Below are positions 33,232-41,485 of a stretch of 64,000 nt of DNA, piece after piece. Made by a program: the position numbers and the translations under genes. The notes beneath the pieces are model-generated. The model was not told where the DNA came from. It did not search any database and saw only the letters and a list, made by a program, of their open reading frames with translations. This DNA is from an uncultured Methanomicrobiales archaeon (lineage in GTDB: Archaea > Halobacteriota > Methanomicrobia > Methanomicrobiales > Methanospirillaceae), in the NCBI GenBank assembly GCA_949320185.1, contig CASGHK010000039.1, positions 28,845 through 92,844 of the forward strand, written 5' to 3'. The first letter of the stretch is position 1. Each line of letters opens with the position of its first letter.

Positions 33232-34272
33232 ATGGAGATCCGGACTTCGTTCTGCCCGCGGTGCGGGGCATCGACCGAGGGCGAAGGGCTCTGCGGTCGG
33301 TGCCGACTCGCCGGGACGCAATGGATCGAGTGCGATTCGCGTGCCGTCCACACCTACTGCCCCAGCTGTGGCGCCCAGAAGCGAGGACAGGTCTGGACCG
33401 ACTCCGAGCAGGTGAGAGACGAGATCGGCCCATCACTCGCCCTCTCGGCGGTCCACCTCCATCACGAGGTCCGCCGGCCCGAGTTCCAGGTCACGATCCG
33501 AGATATCTCCAGCAACCGTTCCTCCGCCGATGTGGAGGTGAGCGGGTTTCTCTTCGGCGAGCCCGTCCGGGAGGTGTGCACCGTGGAGCTCGTCTGGCAG
33601 AAAGAGCAGTGCACCCGGTGCAACCGGATCGCCGGGTCGTACTACGAAGGGGTCGTCCAGGTCCGCGCGACCGGCCGGAAGCTCACCGAGCGCGAGCTTC
33701 GAGAGGCGGAGAGGATTGCGAACGAGACGGAGACCGCCCACCAGTCCGAGGGGGACCGCCTCTCGTACATCTCCGACCTGCAGGTGACCCGCGACGGTCT
33801 CGATATCGTCGTCGGGTCACAGTCGATCGGTCTCGGGATCACCCAGGCGATCGCCACGCGTCTCGGCGGACGGTATTCGACCCACCCGAAGCTTGTGGGG
33901 GAGAAGGCCGGTCGGCCGATCTATCGGGTCACCTACCTGGTACGGCTCCACCCATACCTCCGTGGTGACGTGATCCGGGTGCAGGGGTCCGACCTCGAGG
34001 TCGTCTCGGTCGAGGGTCACCACCTCAGGGCCGTCGACCTGCTCTCCGGCCGTACCAGGACGGTCCGGGAGAGCGAGGAGAAACGGCTGATAGGACACAG
34101 ATCCGGAGCAGTCGATGCCCTCGTCGCCTATATTGACCGCGGGATGCTCGGACTCCTCGAACCGGAATCGGGACGGACCCTCGAGGTCCCACGGCCCGAG
34201 TGGCTCAACGTGGAGGCAGGGGACCAGGTCAGGGTTCTTCGGGACGGGGACCGTCTCCTCGTCCTCGGGTGA
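33232..34272 (+). CDS. nmd3: NMD3-related 50S ribosome-associated protein
   Basis: The ATG at 33232 (MEIRTSFCPRCGAS) begins four CxxC zinc pairs: CPRC, CGRC, CPSC, CTRC, as in eukaryotic NMD3. The later domain (RYSTHPKLVGEKAGRP, YLVRLHPYLRGDVIRV) is the NMD3 OB-like part. In eukaryotes NMD3 escorts the large ribosomal subunit; in archaea it probably binds the 50S late in assembly. It is 346 residues, shorter than eukaryotic NMD3 since it lacks the nuclear signals. The stop overlaps the GTG of the next gene. Confidence 0.88.
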   Translation: MEIRTSFCPRCGASTEGEGLCGRCRLAGTQWIECDSRAVHTYCPSCGAQKRGQVWTDSEQVRDEIGPSLALSAVHLHHEVRRPEFQVTIRDISSNRSSADVEVSGFLFGEPVREVCTVELVWQKEQCTRCNRIAGSYYEGVVQVRATGRKLTERELREAERIANETETAHQSEGDRLSYISDLQVTRDGLDIVVGSQSIGLGITQAIATRLGGRYSTHPKLVGEKAGRPIYRVTYLVRLHPYLRGDVIRVQGSDLEVVSVEGHHLRAVDLLSGRTRTVRESEEKRLIGHRSGAVDALVAYIDRGMLGLLEPESGRTLEVPRPEWLNVEAGDQVRVLRDGDRLLVLG

Positions 34273-35159
34273 TTTCGTTGCGGGTGAGGCAGGTTCCGAC
34301 AGCGGCCATCCGGCAGTACTGTTGTGCCGACTGGGTCGACCCTGACCGCCGGCCGTACGTCGTGGGCACCACCGCGTTCGTGCCCGTCCGGGACGGGTAC
34401 TCGTGGGAGATGGACCTGCCCGAGCGGTGTGATCGCGCAGTCCGGGGGTTCCAGCGTCTCGGTGACCTGGTCCTCTTTCACGGGGAGCGCCCGGACAGTG
34501 GTGCGGTGCAGGACGCGGTCCGGCGTTGCAGTCCCCGGGGGGTGCTCTGGGTCATGGGGCACGAGGGCAACGAGCGGCTCCCTAGGGTCGAGGTTCTCTG
34601 GGGTGAGTCAGGGGAGGTCGTTCACCGTGAGTGTGGACTCAGTTACCGGCTCGACCCGTCGCAGGTCATGTTCTCCCAGGGGAACCGCGAGGAGAAGGTT
34701 CGGCTCGCTCACCTCGTCCAGCCCGACGAAAGGGTAGCCGACCTCTTTGCCGGGATCGGGTACTTCGTTCTCGGGCTCGCCCGCGCAGGGGCATGTGTCC
34801 ATGCGATGGAGATCAACCCTGTGGCCCACGGGTATCTCTGCCGGAATGTCGACGAGAACGGACTGGCCGACCGGGTGCAGCCGGAATGTGGGGACTGTCG
34901 CGATCTTCTCAGGGGAATATACGACCGGCTCGTGCTCGGGCATTTCGACGGACCCTGTTTCTTGGAGGACGCCCTTGCCCATGTCAGGGTGGGGAGCCGG
35001 CTCCATGTTCATGCCATCGAGTCACGTGCCGGTGAGCTCGGTCCTGACCTTGCCCGGCGGGCAGAGGCGATGGGACTTCCGCTCACCTCTTCTGTTCGCG
35101 TGATCAAGAAGTACGCGCCGGGCCGTCTTCACACGGTCCACGACCTGGTGATCACGTGA
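34269..35159 (+). CDS. Trm5/Tyw2 family tRNA-modifying SAM enzyme (Taw2-like)
   Basis: The GTG at 34269 overlaps the nmd3 stop (GTGA) and gives 296 residues. The C-terminal half is a Rossmann SAM domain: VADLFAGIGYFVLGLARAG, AMEINPVAHGYLCRNV, then CGDCRDLL and HFDGPCFLEDAL. CGLSYRLDPSQVMFSQGNREEK before it is the Trm5/Tyw2 signature. Where Trm5 has the NPP(Y) catalytic motif this protein has GHFDG, which favours aminocarboxypropyl transfer to the wyosine precursor (Tyw2-like) over G37 N1-methylation. Position 37 tRNA modification is likely. Confidence 0.82.
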   Translation: MISLRVRQVPTAAIRQYCCADWVDPDRRPYVVGTTAFVPVRDGYSWEMDLPERCDRAVRGFQRLGDLVLFHGERPDSGAVQDAVRRCSPRGVLWVMGHEGNERLPRVEVLWGESGEVVHRECGLSYRLDPSQVMFSQGNREEKVRLAHLVQPDERVADLFAGIGYFVLGLARAGACVHAMEINPVAHGYLCRNVDENGLADRVQPECGDCRDLLRGIYDRLVLGHFDGPCFLEDALAHVRVGSRLHVHAIESRAGELGPDLARRAEAMGLPLTSSVRVIKKYAPGRLHTVHDLVIT

Positions 35160-36292
35160 TGTTCCAGACACTTGAAGGAAAGACGATCGTGCTCGCGGTG
35201 ACCGGTTCGATCGCCGCGGTCGAGACGGTCCGGCTCTCGCACGAGTTACGGCGCCGGGGCGCAGAGGTGCAGGCGGTCCTCTCGCCCGCAGCCACCCGCA
35301 TCGTCCACCCCGATGCCCTCACCTACGCCACCGGTCGCCCCGCGATCACCGCACTCTCCGGCCTCGTCGAGCACGTCACCTGGTGCGGTGCGAAGGGGGC
35401 AGCCGACCTGCTTCTGGTCGCTCCCTGCACGGCGAACACGATCGGTAAGATCGCGAACGGGATCGACGACACCACCGTGACGACCTTTGCCACCACCGCG
35501 CTCGGAAGCGGGACTCCCGTGCTGGTCGTCCCGGCGATGCACGAGACGATGTACCGTCACCGGGCGGTCGCGGAGAACCTCGAACGTCTGAACTCCCTCG
35601 GCGTCGAGGTGGTGCCGCCTCGAGTCGAGGAGGAACGCGCCAAGATCGCCGATATCGAGACGATCGTGCTCCGAGCCGAGAGAGCGGTCAACCCTGGCCC
35701 CCTCCGGGGGCGGCGCGTCCTCGTGACGAGCGGCGCCTGCCGCGAAACGGTCGACGACGTTCGCGTTCTCACGACGAGGTCGTCCGGCCGGATGGGGCGG
35801 GCGATAGCGCTCGAGGCCTTCCGGCGCGGAGCGGAGGTGACCGTGGTCCACGCGGATCACTTCCCCTGCGTCAGGAACATCGCGGTCGAGAGTGCCCGGG
35901 AGATGCGCGATGCGGTCCTCTCCGTCGGTGAGACGGAAGGTATCGACATCTACGTCTCTGCCGCCGCGGTCTCGGACTTCGCACCGGTCCGATACTCCGG
36001 AAAGATCCCGAGCGGCAGCCCGGCGACGATCATGCTCGAGACGCTCCCGAAGGTCCTCGACGAGGTGATCGAGCGGTACCGACCGACCGCGATCGCCTTC
36101 AAGCTCGCACGGGACGCCGATGCCCAGGCCGCCACCCTTCTCGAAAAGGGGGCGTCTCTCGTGGTGGCGAACACACCCGAGGCGATGGGGGCATCGGAGG
36201 GGACGTTCGCTCTCCACTCACCGCGGGGGATCCTCGAGGTCGAGGGGACGAAGGAGGAGGTGGCCGCAGCCCTATGGTCGAGCGTGCAGTAG
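35156..36292 (+). CDS. coaBC: Bifunctional phosphopantothenoylcysteine synthetase/decarboxylase CoaBC
   Basis: Residues 1-180 form the flavin-dependent decarboxylase (CoaC): LAVTGSIAAVETVRLSHEL, LLVAPCTANTIGKIANGI and PAMHETMYRH. Residues ~185-378 are the synthetase (CoaB): VLVTSGACRETVDDVRVLT, SAAAVSDF and the KIP loop. The enzyme makes 4'-phosphopantetheine from phosphopantothenate and cysteine. The start is GTG 35156 or the ATG at 35159, overlapping the Taw2 stop. The next CoA gene starts 19 bases before its end, so the three CoA genes form one translation unit. Confidence 0.93.
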   Translation: MMFQTLEGKTIVLAVTGSIAAVETVRLSHELRRRGAEVQAVLSPAATRIVHPDALTYATGRPAITALSGLVEHVTWCGAKGAADLLLVAPCTANTIGKIANGIDDTTVTTFATTALGSGTPVLVVPAMHETMYRHRAVAENLERLNSLGVEVVPPRVEEERAKIADIETIVLRAERAVNPGPLRGRRVLVTSGACRETVDDVRVLTTRSSGRMGRAIALEAFRRGAEVTVVHADHFPCVRNIAVESAREMRDAVLSVGETEGIDIYVSAAAVSDFAPVRYSGKIPSGSPATIMLETLPKVLDEVIERYRPTAIAFKLARDADAQAATLLEKGASLVVANTPEAMGASEGTFALHSPRGILEVEGTKEEVAAALWSSVQ

Positions 36293-37131
36293 CCTGGTCT
36301 CCCGGGCACATATCGGGGTATTTTCAGCGGTGCACCGATCACGACGGGGGTGTGACCGGGTCGATCGGCGGCGGGGTGGTGATCACCGAGGGTGTGACGG
36401 TCGAGGCGGTGCCTTCGTCGTCACCCCGGGTCCGGATCTGTTGCCGTAGCCCCGGGGGCAGCCTCAGGATCACGGAAGGATCTCCTCCCGTGGAACACCT
36501 CATGGCCAGGCTCGGTGTTCAAGCCGACCTGACCACGACCTGTACCCTCCCGATCGGAGCCGGTTTCGGGCTCTCGGCCGCCGCCCTCCTCGCTTCGGGA
36601 ACGGCCCTCTCGGCCCTCTTCCGACTCAGGCTCTCGCGGGCCTCGATCGCTGCCGAGGCCCACGCCGTCGAGGTGCTCTTTCGGACCGGCCTTGGGGACG
36701 TCGCTGCGGAACTTGGGGGTGGTGTCGTTGTCCGGCGCACACCGGGCATCAATGGTGAGATCCTCCGTCACCGGACCGACGATCCGATCTGGGCCGTCTC
36801 GTTCGGCCCCATCTCGACTCGAGGCGTCCTGGACTCCGAGGAGGCGATGGACCGTATTCGGGCCGCCTTTCCAGGAACCGAGCCGGGTGGTCTGGCCTCG
36901 ATGGTCGAGATCTCTCGCGGCTTCGCCGAGACGAGCCAGCTCGTGACAGGACGCGTCCGTGCCGCGCTCGAGGCGTGCGACGAAGCCGGGGTGTTGGCCT
37001 CGATGACAATGCTCGGCGAAGGCGTCTTTGCCGTCGGCGTGGATGCCCCCGTGGTGCTCGCTCCATTCGGGCACGTGTACCGGCTCGCCGTGGCGACCCA
37101 CGGGTTCCACCTGATGGAGACAGGCGCATGA
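36274..37131 (+). CDS. Archaeal pantoate kinase (GHMP family)
   Basis: This 285-residue GHMP-type kinase shows PGHISGYFQRC near the N-terminus and the phosphate loop PIGAGFGLSAAALLASG at about 90-106. It phosphorylates pantoate to 4-phosphopantoate, the first step of the archaeal route that replaces bacterial pantothenate synthetase and kinase. The position between coaBC and PPS supports the assignment over other GHMP kinases. The PPS ATG overlaps its stop. Confidence 0.92.
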   Translation: MVERAVAWSPGHISGYFQRCTDHDGGVTGSIGGGVVITEGVTVEAVPSSSPRVRICCRSPGGSLRITEGSPPVEHLMARLGVQADLTTTCTLPIGAGFGLSAAALLASGTALSALFRLRLSRASIAAEAHAVEVLFRTGLGDVAAELGGGVVVRRTPGINGEILRHRTDDPIWAVSFGPISTRGVLDSEEAMDRIRAAFPGTEPGGLASMVEISRGFAETSQLVTGRVRAALEACDEAGVLASMTMLGEGVFAVGVDAPVVLAPFGHVYRLAVATHGFHLMETGA

Positions 37132-37859
37132 TCCCTCCAGACCACCCCCGGTATCGCTCGCTCGTCATCCGTGAGCGGCTCGCTCGCTGCGCACGCGAGG
37201 GCGTCGTGGCCCTCGAGGGACTGACCGCACACGGCCGGGCGGAGGCCTTCGACTACCTGATCGGCGAGAGGAGCACCGCTTCGGCCCGAGAGGCGGCCCG
37301 GGTTGCCGCCGCACTCGTCTATCAGGCTCGTCACCCGGTCCTCTCGGTGAATGGGAATACGGCCGCGCTGGCGGCAGCCGAATGCGCCCTATTCCAGGAG
37401 GTCACCGGCTGTGATATCGAGGTGAACCTGTTCCACCGGACCGAGGAGCGGATCACCCGGATCACGCGGATCCTTGAGGATGAGGGAGCGACCGTGCTGA
37501 AGGGAACCCCAGAGCGTTGTATCCCGCTCCAGCACGACCGGGCTCTCTGCCTCCCCCATGGGATCGGGAGCGCCGACCTTGTCCTGGTCCCGCTCGAGGA
37601 CGGGGACCGGTGCGAAGCCCTTCGGGAGATGGGTCGGACCGTCGTCACGATCGACCTCAACCCGCTCTCGCGAACGGCACGGAAGGCATCCCTGACGGTT
37701 GTGGACGAGCTGACTCGTGCTCTTCCCCTCATCGTAGAGGCGTACCGCGGTATGAGCCCGGCAGAGGCGGACACCCTCGTCAGCGGGTACGATAATACTT
37801 ATCTTTTGAAGGCCGCAATAGCTGAGATCGTCCGGGAGTTGAGTCGTGCTCTGGATTGA
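37128..37859 (+). CDS. Archaeal phosphopantothenate synthetase (PPS)
   Basis: A 243-residue protein starting at the ATG overlapping the pantoate kinase stop. Motifs are characteristic of the DUF137/PPS family: HPRYRSLVIRERLA, GLTAHGRAEAFDYLIGE, PVLSVNGNTAALAAAE, and VNLFHRTEERI. PPS joins 4-phosphopantoate and beta-alanine using ATP. With pantoate kinase and CoaBC it covers pantoate to phosphopantetheine. The following gene starts 14 bases before this one ends. The earlier ORF start at 36975 is rejected because it lies inside the kinase. Confidence 0.93.
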   Translation: MIPPDHPRYRSLVIRERLARCAREGVVALEGLTAHGRAEAFDYLIGERSTASAREAARVAAALVYQARHPVLSVNGNTAALAAAECALFQEVTGCDIEVNLFHRTEERITRITRILEDEGATVLKGTPERCIPLQHDRALCLPHGIGSADLVLVPLEDGDRCEALREMGRTVVTIDLNPLSRTARKASLTVVDELTRALPLIVEAYRGMSPAEADTLVSGYDNTYLLKAAIAEIVRELSRALD

Positions 37860-38835
37860 GAGATACCGTCCCGGGACCTTTGACGAGATCATCGGACAGG
37901 AACGGGCCACGGCATTTCTTCGCTCGTTTGCCGAGCGACGCTCCATGCCACATCTCCTGGTCGCCGGGCCGAGCGGATCGGGACGGATGAGTGCCGTGCA
38001 TTGCCTCGGGCGGTCCCTGTACGGTGAATACGTACAAGAGAATACCACTATCATCGCGAGTGGGGACCTCTTTGGAGAGGGCCGGGCCTACCTCGAGGCG
38101 GATGAGCGTTTCTCGCACCTCTACCGCAAGGATGAGAGTCTGCTTGCCAATGTGAAGCGGATTGTCCGGACCTATGCAGCGATCCGCCCCTTCAACGCCG
38201 AGTTCAAATTGATGGTCTTTCTCGAGGCGGACGCCCTCCCCGTTGAGATGCAGCAGGCACTCCGCCGGACCATGGAGCGATCATCCAGGACCTGCCGGTT
38301 CGTCTTCGTCACGGCGCGGCAATCAGCAGTGCTTCCTCCGATCGCGTCCCGGTGTTTTCCGGTCCCCTTTCAACCGATCCCTGTCGACCTGGTGATCGCC
38401 CACCTCGAGCGGATCCTACTGGATCAGGGGGGCATTTCTGTCCCCGAGGACGACCTGGCGATGATCGCCGCTGCATCGAAGGGGGACCTCCGCCGCGCGA
38501 TCATGCTGCTCGAGTTGACCGTCCGGACGGGAACTCCCCTGCAGATCGATGCGTACGAGCAGACCGAGGCGGGGGCGATGGCGAGGGAGGCGATGGCGGC
38601 GATCGATGAGGGAGACCTGACAACGGCGCAGCGCCTGGTCGAGTCGATGATGATCGATGGAGGGCTCTCCGGGCGCGAGGCCCTGTTGGAACTCCGGAAG
38701 GCGGTCCGTCGCCAGCGAAACGACCCCAGGATTGCCATCGCGCTCGCCGATACCGACGCGCGGCTTGCCGCGGGAGCCGGGGAGTTCATCCAGATCGGGG
38801 CGTTCCTCGCCGATATCATGGAGGATTGCCGATGA
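37846..38835 (+). CDS. Divergent RFC small subunit (RfcS2-like clamp-loader ATPase homologue)
   Basis: MLWIERYRPGTFDEIIGQE is the typical RFC start, and the arginine-finger SRC is retained at 168-170. The Walker A motif reads GPSGSGRM (41-48), with R47 in place of the essential Lys. Walker B reads LEAD (126-129) rather than DEAD. The sensor-1 Asn and the NASD motif also differ. It therefore probably binds, but does not hydrolyse, ATP, serving as a structural subunit beside a normal RfcS. The start is a GTG overlapping the PPS 3' end by 14 bases. Length (329) is normal. Confidence 0.85.
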   Translation: MLWIERYRPGTFDEIIGQERATAFLRSFAERRSMPHLLVAGPSGSGRMSAVHCLGRSLYGEYVQENTTIIASGDLFGEGRAYLEADERFSHLYRKDESLLANVKRIVRTYAAIRPFNAEFKLMVFLEADALPVEMQQALRRTMERSSRTCRFVFVTARQSAVLPPIASRCFPVPFQPIPVDLVIAHLERILLDQGGISVPEDDLAMIAAASKGDLRRAIMLLELTVRTGTPLQIDAYEQTEAGAMAREAMAAIDEGDLTTAQRLVESMMIDGGLSGREALLELRKAVRRQRNDPRIAIALADTDARLAAGAGEFIQIGAFLADIMEDCR

Positions 38836-39557
38836 CGGAGCCGGCTAAAGTCCAGCGCCACTACGACGAAATGGCCGAGATATACGACCGTCGGTACACC
38901 GAGGGGACGGGCCAGTCGTACCACCGGCACATCTCCGACCAGGTGATCGGATGGCTCCCGCCCGGCGGATGTCTTCTCGACATCGGGTGCGGCACCGGCC
39001 TCTTCGTTGAGCGGTACCTCGAGCGGGGCGGCCACGGGATTGGCCTGGACATCTCACCGAAGATGATCGAGCGAGCGCGGGACCGTGCCCCGTTGGCCAA
39101 CTGGACCGTGGGGACGGGGGAGTCTCTCCCCTTCCGCGATAACACCTTCGACGCGGTCTCGAGCCTCCTCGCCTTCTCGTACTTCAAGGACCCCGAGGGG
39201 ATGCTCGCCGAGGTGTTTCGGGTCCTCCGGCCAGGTGGAAGGGTCGCGCTCTGTACGCTCGGGAGGAATTTCCTGACCGCGGGCCTGCCGGCGATCCACA
39301 CTCTGGGAGAGCTCGCACGGGTGCGCCAGGTCGGGATGGGCAATTTTGGTGAGCACTACTACACGGATGCAGAGATGGAGTCCCTCTTTACCGGGGCCCA
39401 GTTCGTCGATGTCCGGGTGAAGCGGTGTTCGTTCGCCCACCTCAACCTGGCGCGTCCGGTCTACCACCTTGCGCGGCGGATTGAGCCGATCGTGGAAAAG
39501 AGGCTCCCGTACCTGGCCTACAACATCTGTGCGACCGGTCGAAAGCCCCACCCATAA
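38832..39557 (+). CDS. Class I SAM-dependent methyltransferase (UbiE/COQ5-like)
   Basis: The ATG at 38832 overlaps the RFC-like stop. This 241-residue enzyme has motif I LLDIGCGTGLF (~50), GIGLDISPKMIERAR, the SLPFRDNTFDAVSSLLAFSYFKDP motif and LRPGGRVAL. It fits the UbiE-like methyltransferase 11 family. It ends the CoA/RFC operon with nothing to show its substrate. A run of A bases follows it before a convergent gene. Confidence 0.85.
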   Translation: MTEPAKVQRHYDEMAEIYDRRYTEGTGQSYHRHISDQVIGWLPPGGCLLDIGCGTGLFVERYLERGGHGIGLDISPKMIERARDRAPLANWTVGTGESLPFRDNTFDAVSSLLAFSYFKDPEGMLAEVFRVLRPGGRVALCTLGRNFLTAGLPAIHTLGELARVRQVGMGNFGEHYYTDAEMESLFTGAQFVDVRVKRCSFAHLNLARPVYHLARRIEPIVEKRLPYLAYNICATGRKPHP

Positions 39558-39562
39558 AAAAA
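39555..39562 (-). terminator. T-tract ending the AIR-synthase-like gene
   Basis: On the minus strand seven T residues lie about ten bases beyond the stop at 39570 (complement of ataaaaaaagg). Such U-tracts act as archaeal terminators. It sits between convergent genes. Confidence 0.45.
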
Positions 39563-39569
39563 GGCGAGA

Positions 39570-40898
39570 TCAGGAACGCCGGGCCGCGAGACGGCTCCGA
39601 ATCCGTCTCTTCTTCTCGATGGCCGCCGCCGCCGCCGCCTCGACTCGTGCTGTCATCATCTCGACGTCACCCTTCTGCGTATCCACGACCTTCTTGAGCG
39701 GGGTGTACGCCGCCTCCCGGAAACGGGGCGTGAAGTCCTGTTCCTGGCCGTCCACCACCAGGACGGCCTGTGCCGGCCCCGCCTCGACCCGGCCGATCTC
39801 CTCGCACCGAACCCCCGCACCCCGAATCAGGTCAGCGATCGCGTCGACCGCTTCACGCGGGGCGGCGATCAGGAGCGCGTCGAGCGAGACCCCAAGGGGG
39901 TCGATTCCGAGGGTGTCGAGCATCGTCTTCACCTCGGGGTCCACGAGGGGTCCGATCGCCTTCTCCTCGACCACGATCCGGCAATCTGCCGTGCGCGCCA
40001 TCTCGTGCGCGTCCCCCCGGAGTCCGCCGTTGGTGACGTCGGTCATTGCGTGGACCGTCTCGAGAAGCGGGCTGTCGATCAGGGCCCGGCAGGCATAGAG
40101 GAACTGGAGGTTAATGGTCCGGTCCACCACCTCCGCGTGGCCCGAATAGAGGGCAGCAGTCGCGATCGTCCCCCCCCCAGCTCCCTCGGTCATCAGGAGC
40201 ACGTCACCGGGGGCGAGGCCCCGCCGGGCGGTCAGGTGGCGGGCGATCCCGACCGTGCCGACGCACCCGGTCATCCGCGAGCCGAGCACCATGTCCCCTC
40301 CGATTCGGAGGGTGGAACCGGAGACGAGCGGCACCCCGAACTCCTCGCCCACGGTCGTGATCCCGGCGGTATAGTCGAAGATCTTCGCCACATCCCCGTC
40401 GTCGGCGACGTGGATGTCCGAGAAGAGGAGGATCGGACGGGCTCCCATCACCAGCACGTCGCGGAGGGTCGCCCGTGTTGCGTGGAAACCGGCGAGAAAC
40501 GGGAAGTCCGAGAGACGGGAGTGCATCCCGTCCACTGCGCAGCAGACATAGTCATCTCCCACCCGGACTGCCCCGGCGTCATCCATCTCGTCGACCCCCA
40601 CCGACGCCGTGGTCGTCCCGATGATCCGGGCGATCTGGCTATGGGCGAAGAAGTCGCCCGTACCCCGGGATCCGACCCCGAACTCTCCCATCGTGACCCC
40701 GGACGCGGTGGTCTCGAAGAGGTCCCCCTCAAGGCCGCTCGTCAGGAGTGCCTCGTCGACGACCGCCCGGGCGAACGCCGTCGCATATGCCCTCTCGACC
40801 GGTTTGAACTCCAGGACCCGGTCCGCGAGCGCCTCCTCGATGGCTTCCCGGTCCTGTCCGGTGCGCACCCCTCTCCGGGCGAAGTCCTCGACATCCAT
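39570..40898 (-). CDS. AIR-synthase-related (PurM/HypE-fold) protein
   Basis: The 442-residue protein has the PurM-like two-domain ATP-binding architecture: VGVDEMDDAGAVRVGDDYVCCAVDGMHSR for the dimer/ATP-grasp part, VLVMGARPILLFSDI, and MTDVTNGGLRGDAHEMA near 300. An N-terminal ~55-residue helix and C-terminal ~60 residues (coiled coil ending KKRRIRSRLAARRS) are additions. Members in methanogens are annotated only as AIR synthase-related, so the substrate is unknown. Its start directly abuts the flavoprotein gene stop at 40898, so the two are one operon. Confidence 0.78.
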   Translation of the reverse strand: MDVEDFARRGVRTGQDREAIEEALADRVLEFKPVERAYATAFARAVVDEALLTSGLEGDLFETTASGVTMGEFGVGSRGTGDFFAHSQIARIIGTTTASVGVDEMDDAGAVRVGDDYVCCAVDGMHSRLSDFPFLAGFHATRATLRDVLVMGARPILLFSDIHVADDGDVAKIFDYTAGITTVGEEFGVPLVSGSTLRIGGDMVLGSRMTGCVGTVGIARHLTARRGLAPGDVLLMTEGAGGGTIATAALYSGHAEVVDRTINLQFLYACRALIDSPLLETVHAMTDVTNGGLRGDAHEMARTADCRIVVEEKAIGPLVDPEVKTMLDTLGIDPLGVSLDALLIAAPREAVDAIADLIRGAGVRCEEIGRVEAGPAQAVLVVDGQEQDFTPRFREAAYTPLKKVVDTQKGDVEMMTARVEAAAAAAIEKKRRIRSRLAARRS

Positions 40899-41485
40899 CA
40901 GGCCCGTCCTCCACCTTCGAGTCGCTCAAGGAGCCACGCCATGTTCCGGCCGAGCGTCAGCATCGTTGCGATCCCCTCTTCATCGGTCTCGACGTCGCCG
41001 GGCCCGAGCCCAACGCCGACGTTCCAGTAGGACGACCCGACCACGATCATCTCGCCGATTAAAAAGAAGTGATTGATGGTGTCGAAGGCGTGGACGGCTC
41101 CCGCTCGTCGATTGACGACCACAGCTGCGCCCGGCTTACGGGCGAGCAGGTTCCCGTTCGCCCGGGTCACGTAGCCAGCCCGATCGATCAGGGCCTTCAT
41201 CTCGCTCGAGACGTCGGCGAAGTAGGTAGGAGATCCGAGGAGGATTGCGTCCGCCCCGACCATCTTTTCGATCAGACCGTTCATCCCATCGGTTTCGTTG
41301 ACGCAGCGCCCATCCTTTCTCTCGAAACATTTTCCACAGGCGAGGCATCCCCGGAGCGGCAGGCCCCCTACCTGGACGAGTTCGGTCTCGTGACCGGCTG
41401 CCTCCAGCTCCTTCAGTGCGTACCGGAGTAGACGAGCGGTGTTCCCATCCCTCTTCGGGCTCCCATTGAACGCGACGACCTTCAT
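40898..41485 (-). CDS. Iron-sulfur flavoprotein (NADPH-dependent FMN reductase family)
   Basis: This 195-residue protein has a flavodoxin-like start (VVAFNGSPKRDGNTARLL), the cysteine motif GCLACGKCFERKDGRC (~46-61) typical of Isf-type iron-sulfur flavoproteins, and the GSPTYFADVSSEMKALIDR active loop. These proteins pass electrons between ferredoxin and small acceptors, and some reduce O2 or peroxide in methanogens. It is the first gene of a two-gene minus-strand operon with the AIR-synthase-like gene. Confidence 0.88.
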   Translation of the reverse strand: MKVVAFNGSPKRDGNTARLLRYALKELEAAGHETELVQVGGLPLRGCLACGKCFERKDGRCVNETDGMNGLIEKMVGADAILLGSPTYFADVSSEMKALIDRAGYVTRANGNLLARKPGAAVVVNRRAGAVHAFDTINHFFLIGEMIVVGSSYWNVGVGLGPGDVETDEEGIATMLTLGRNMAWLLERLEGGGRA

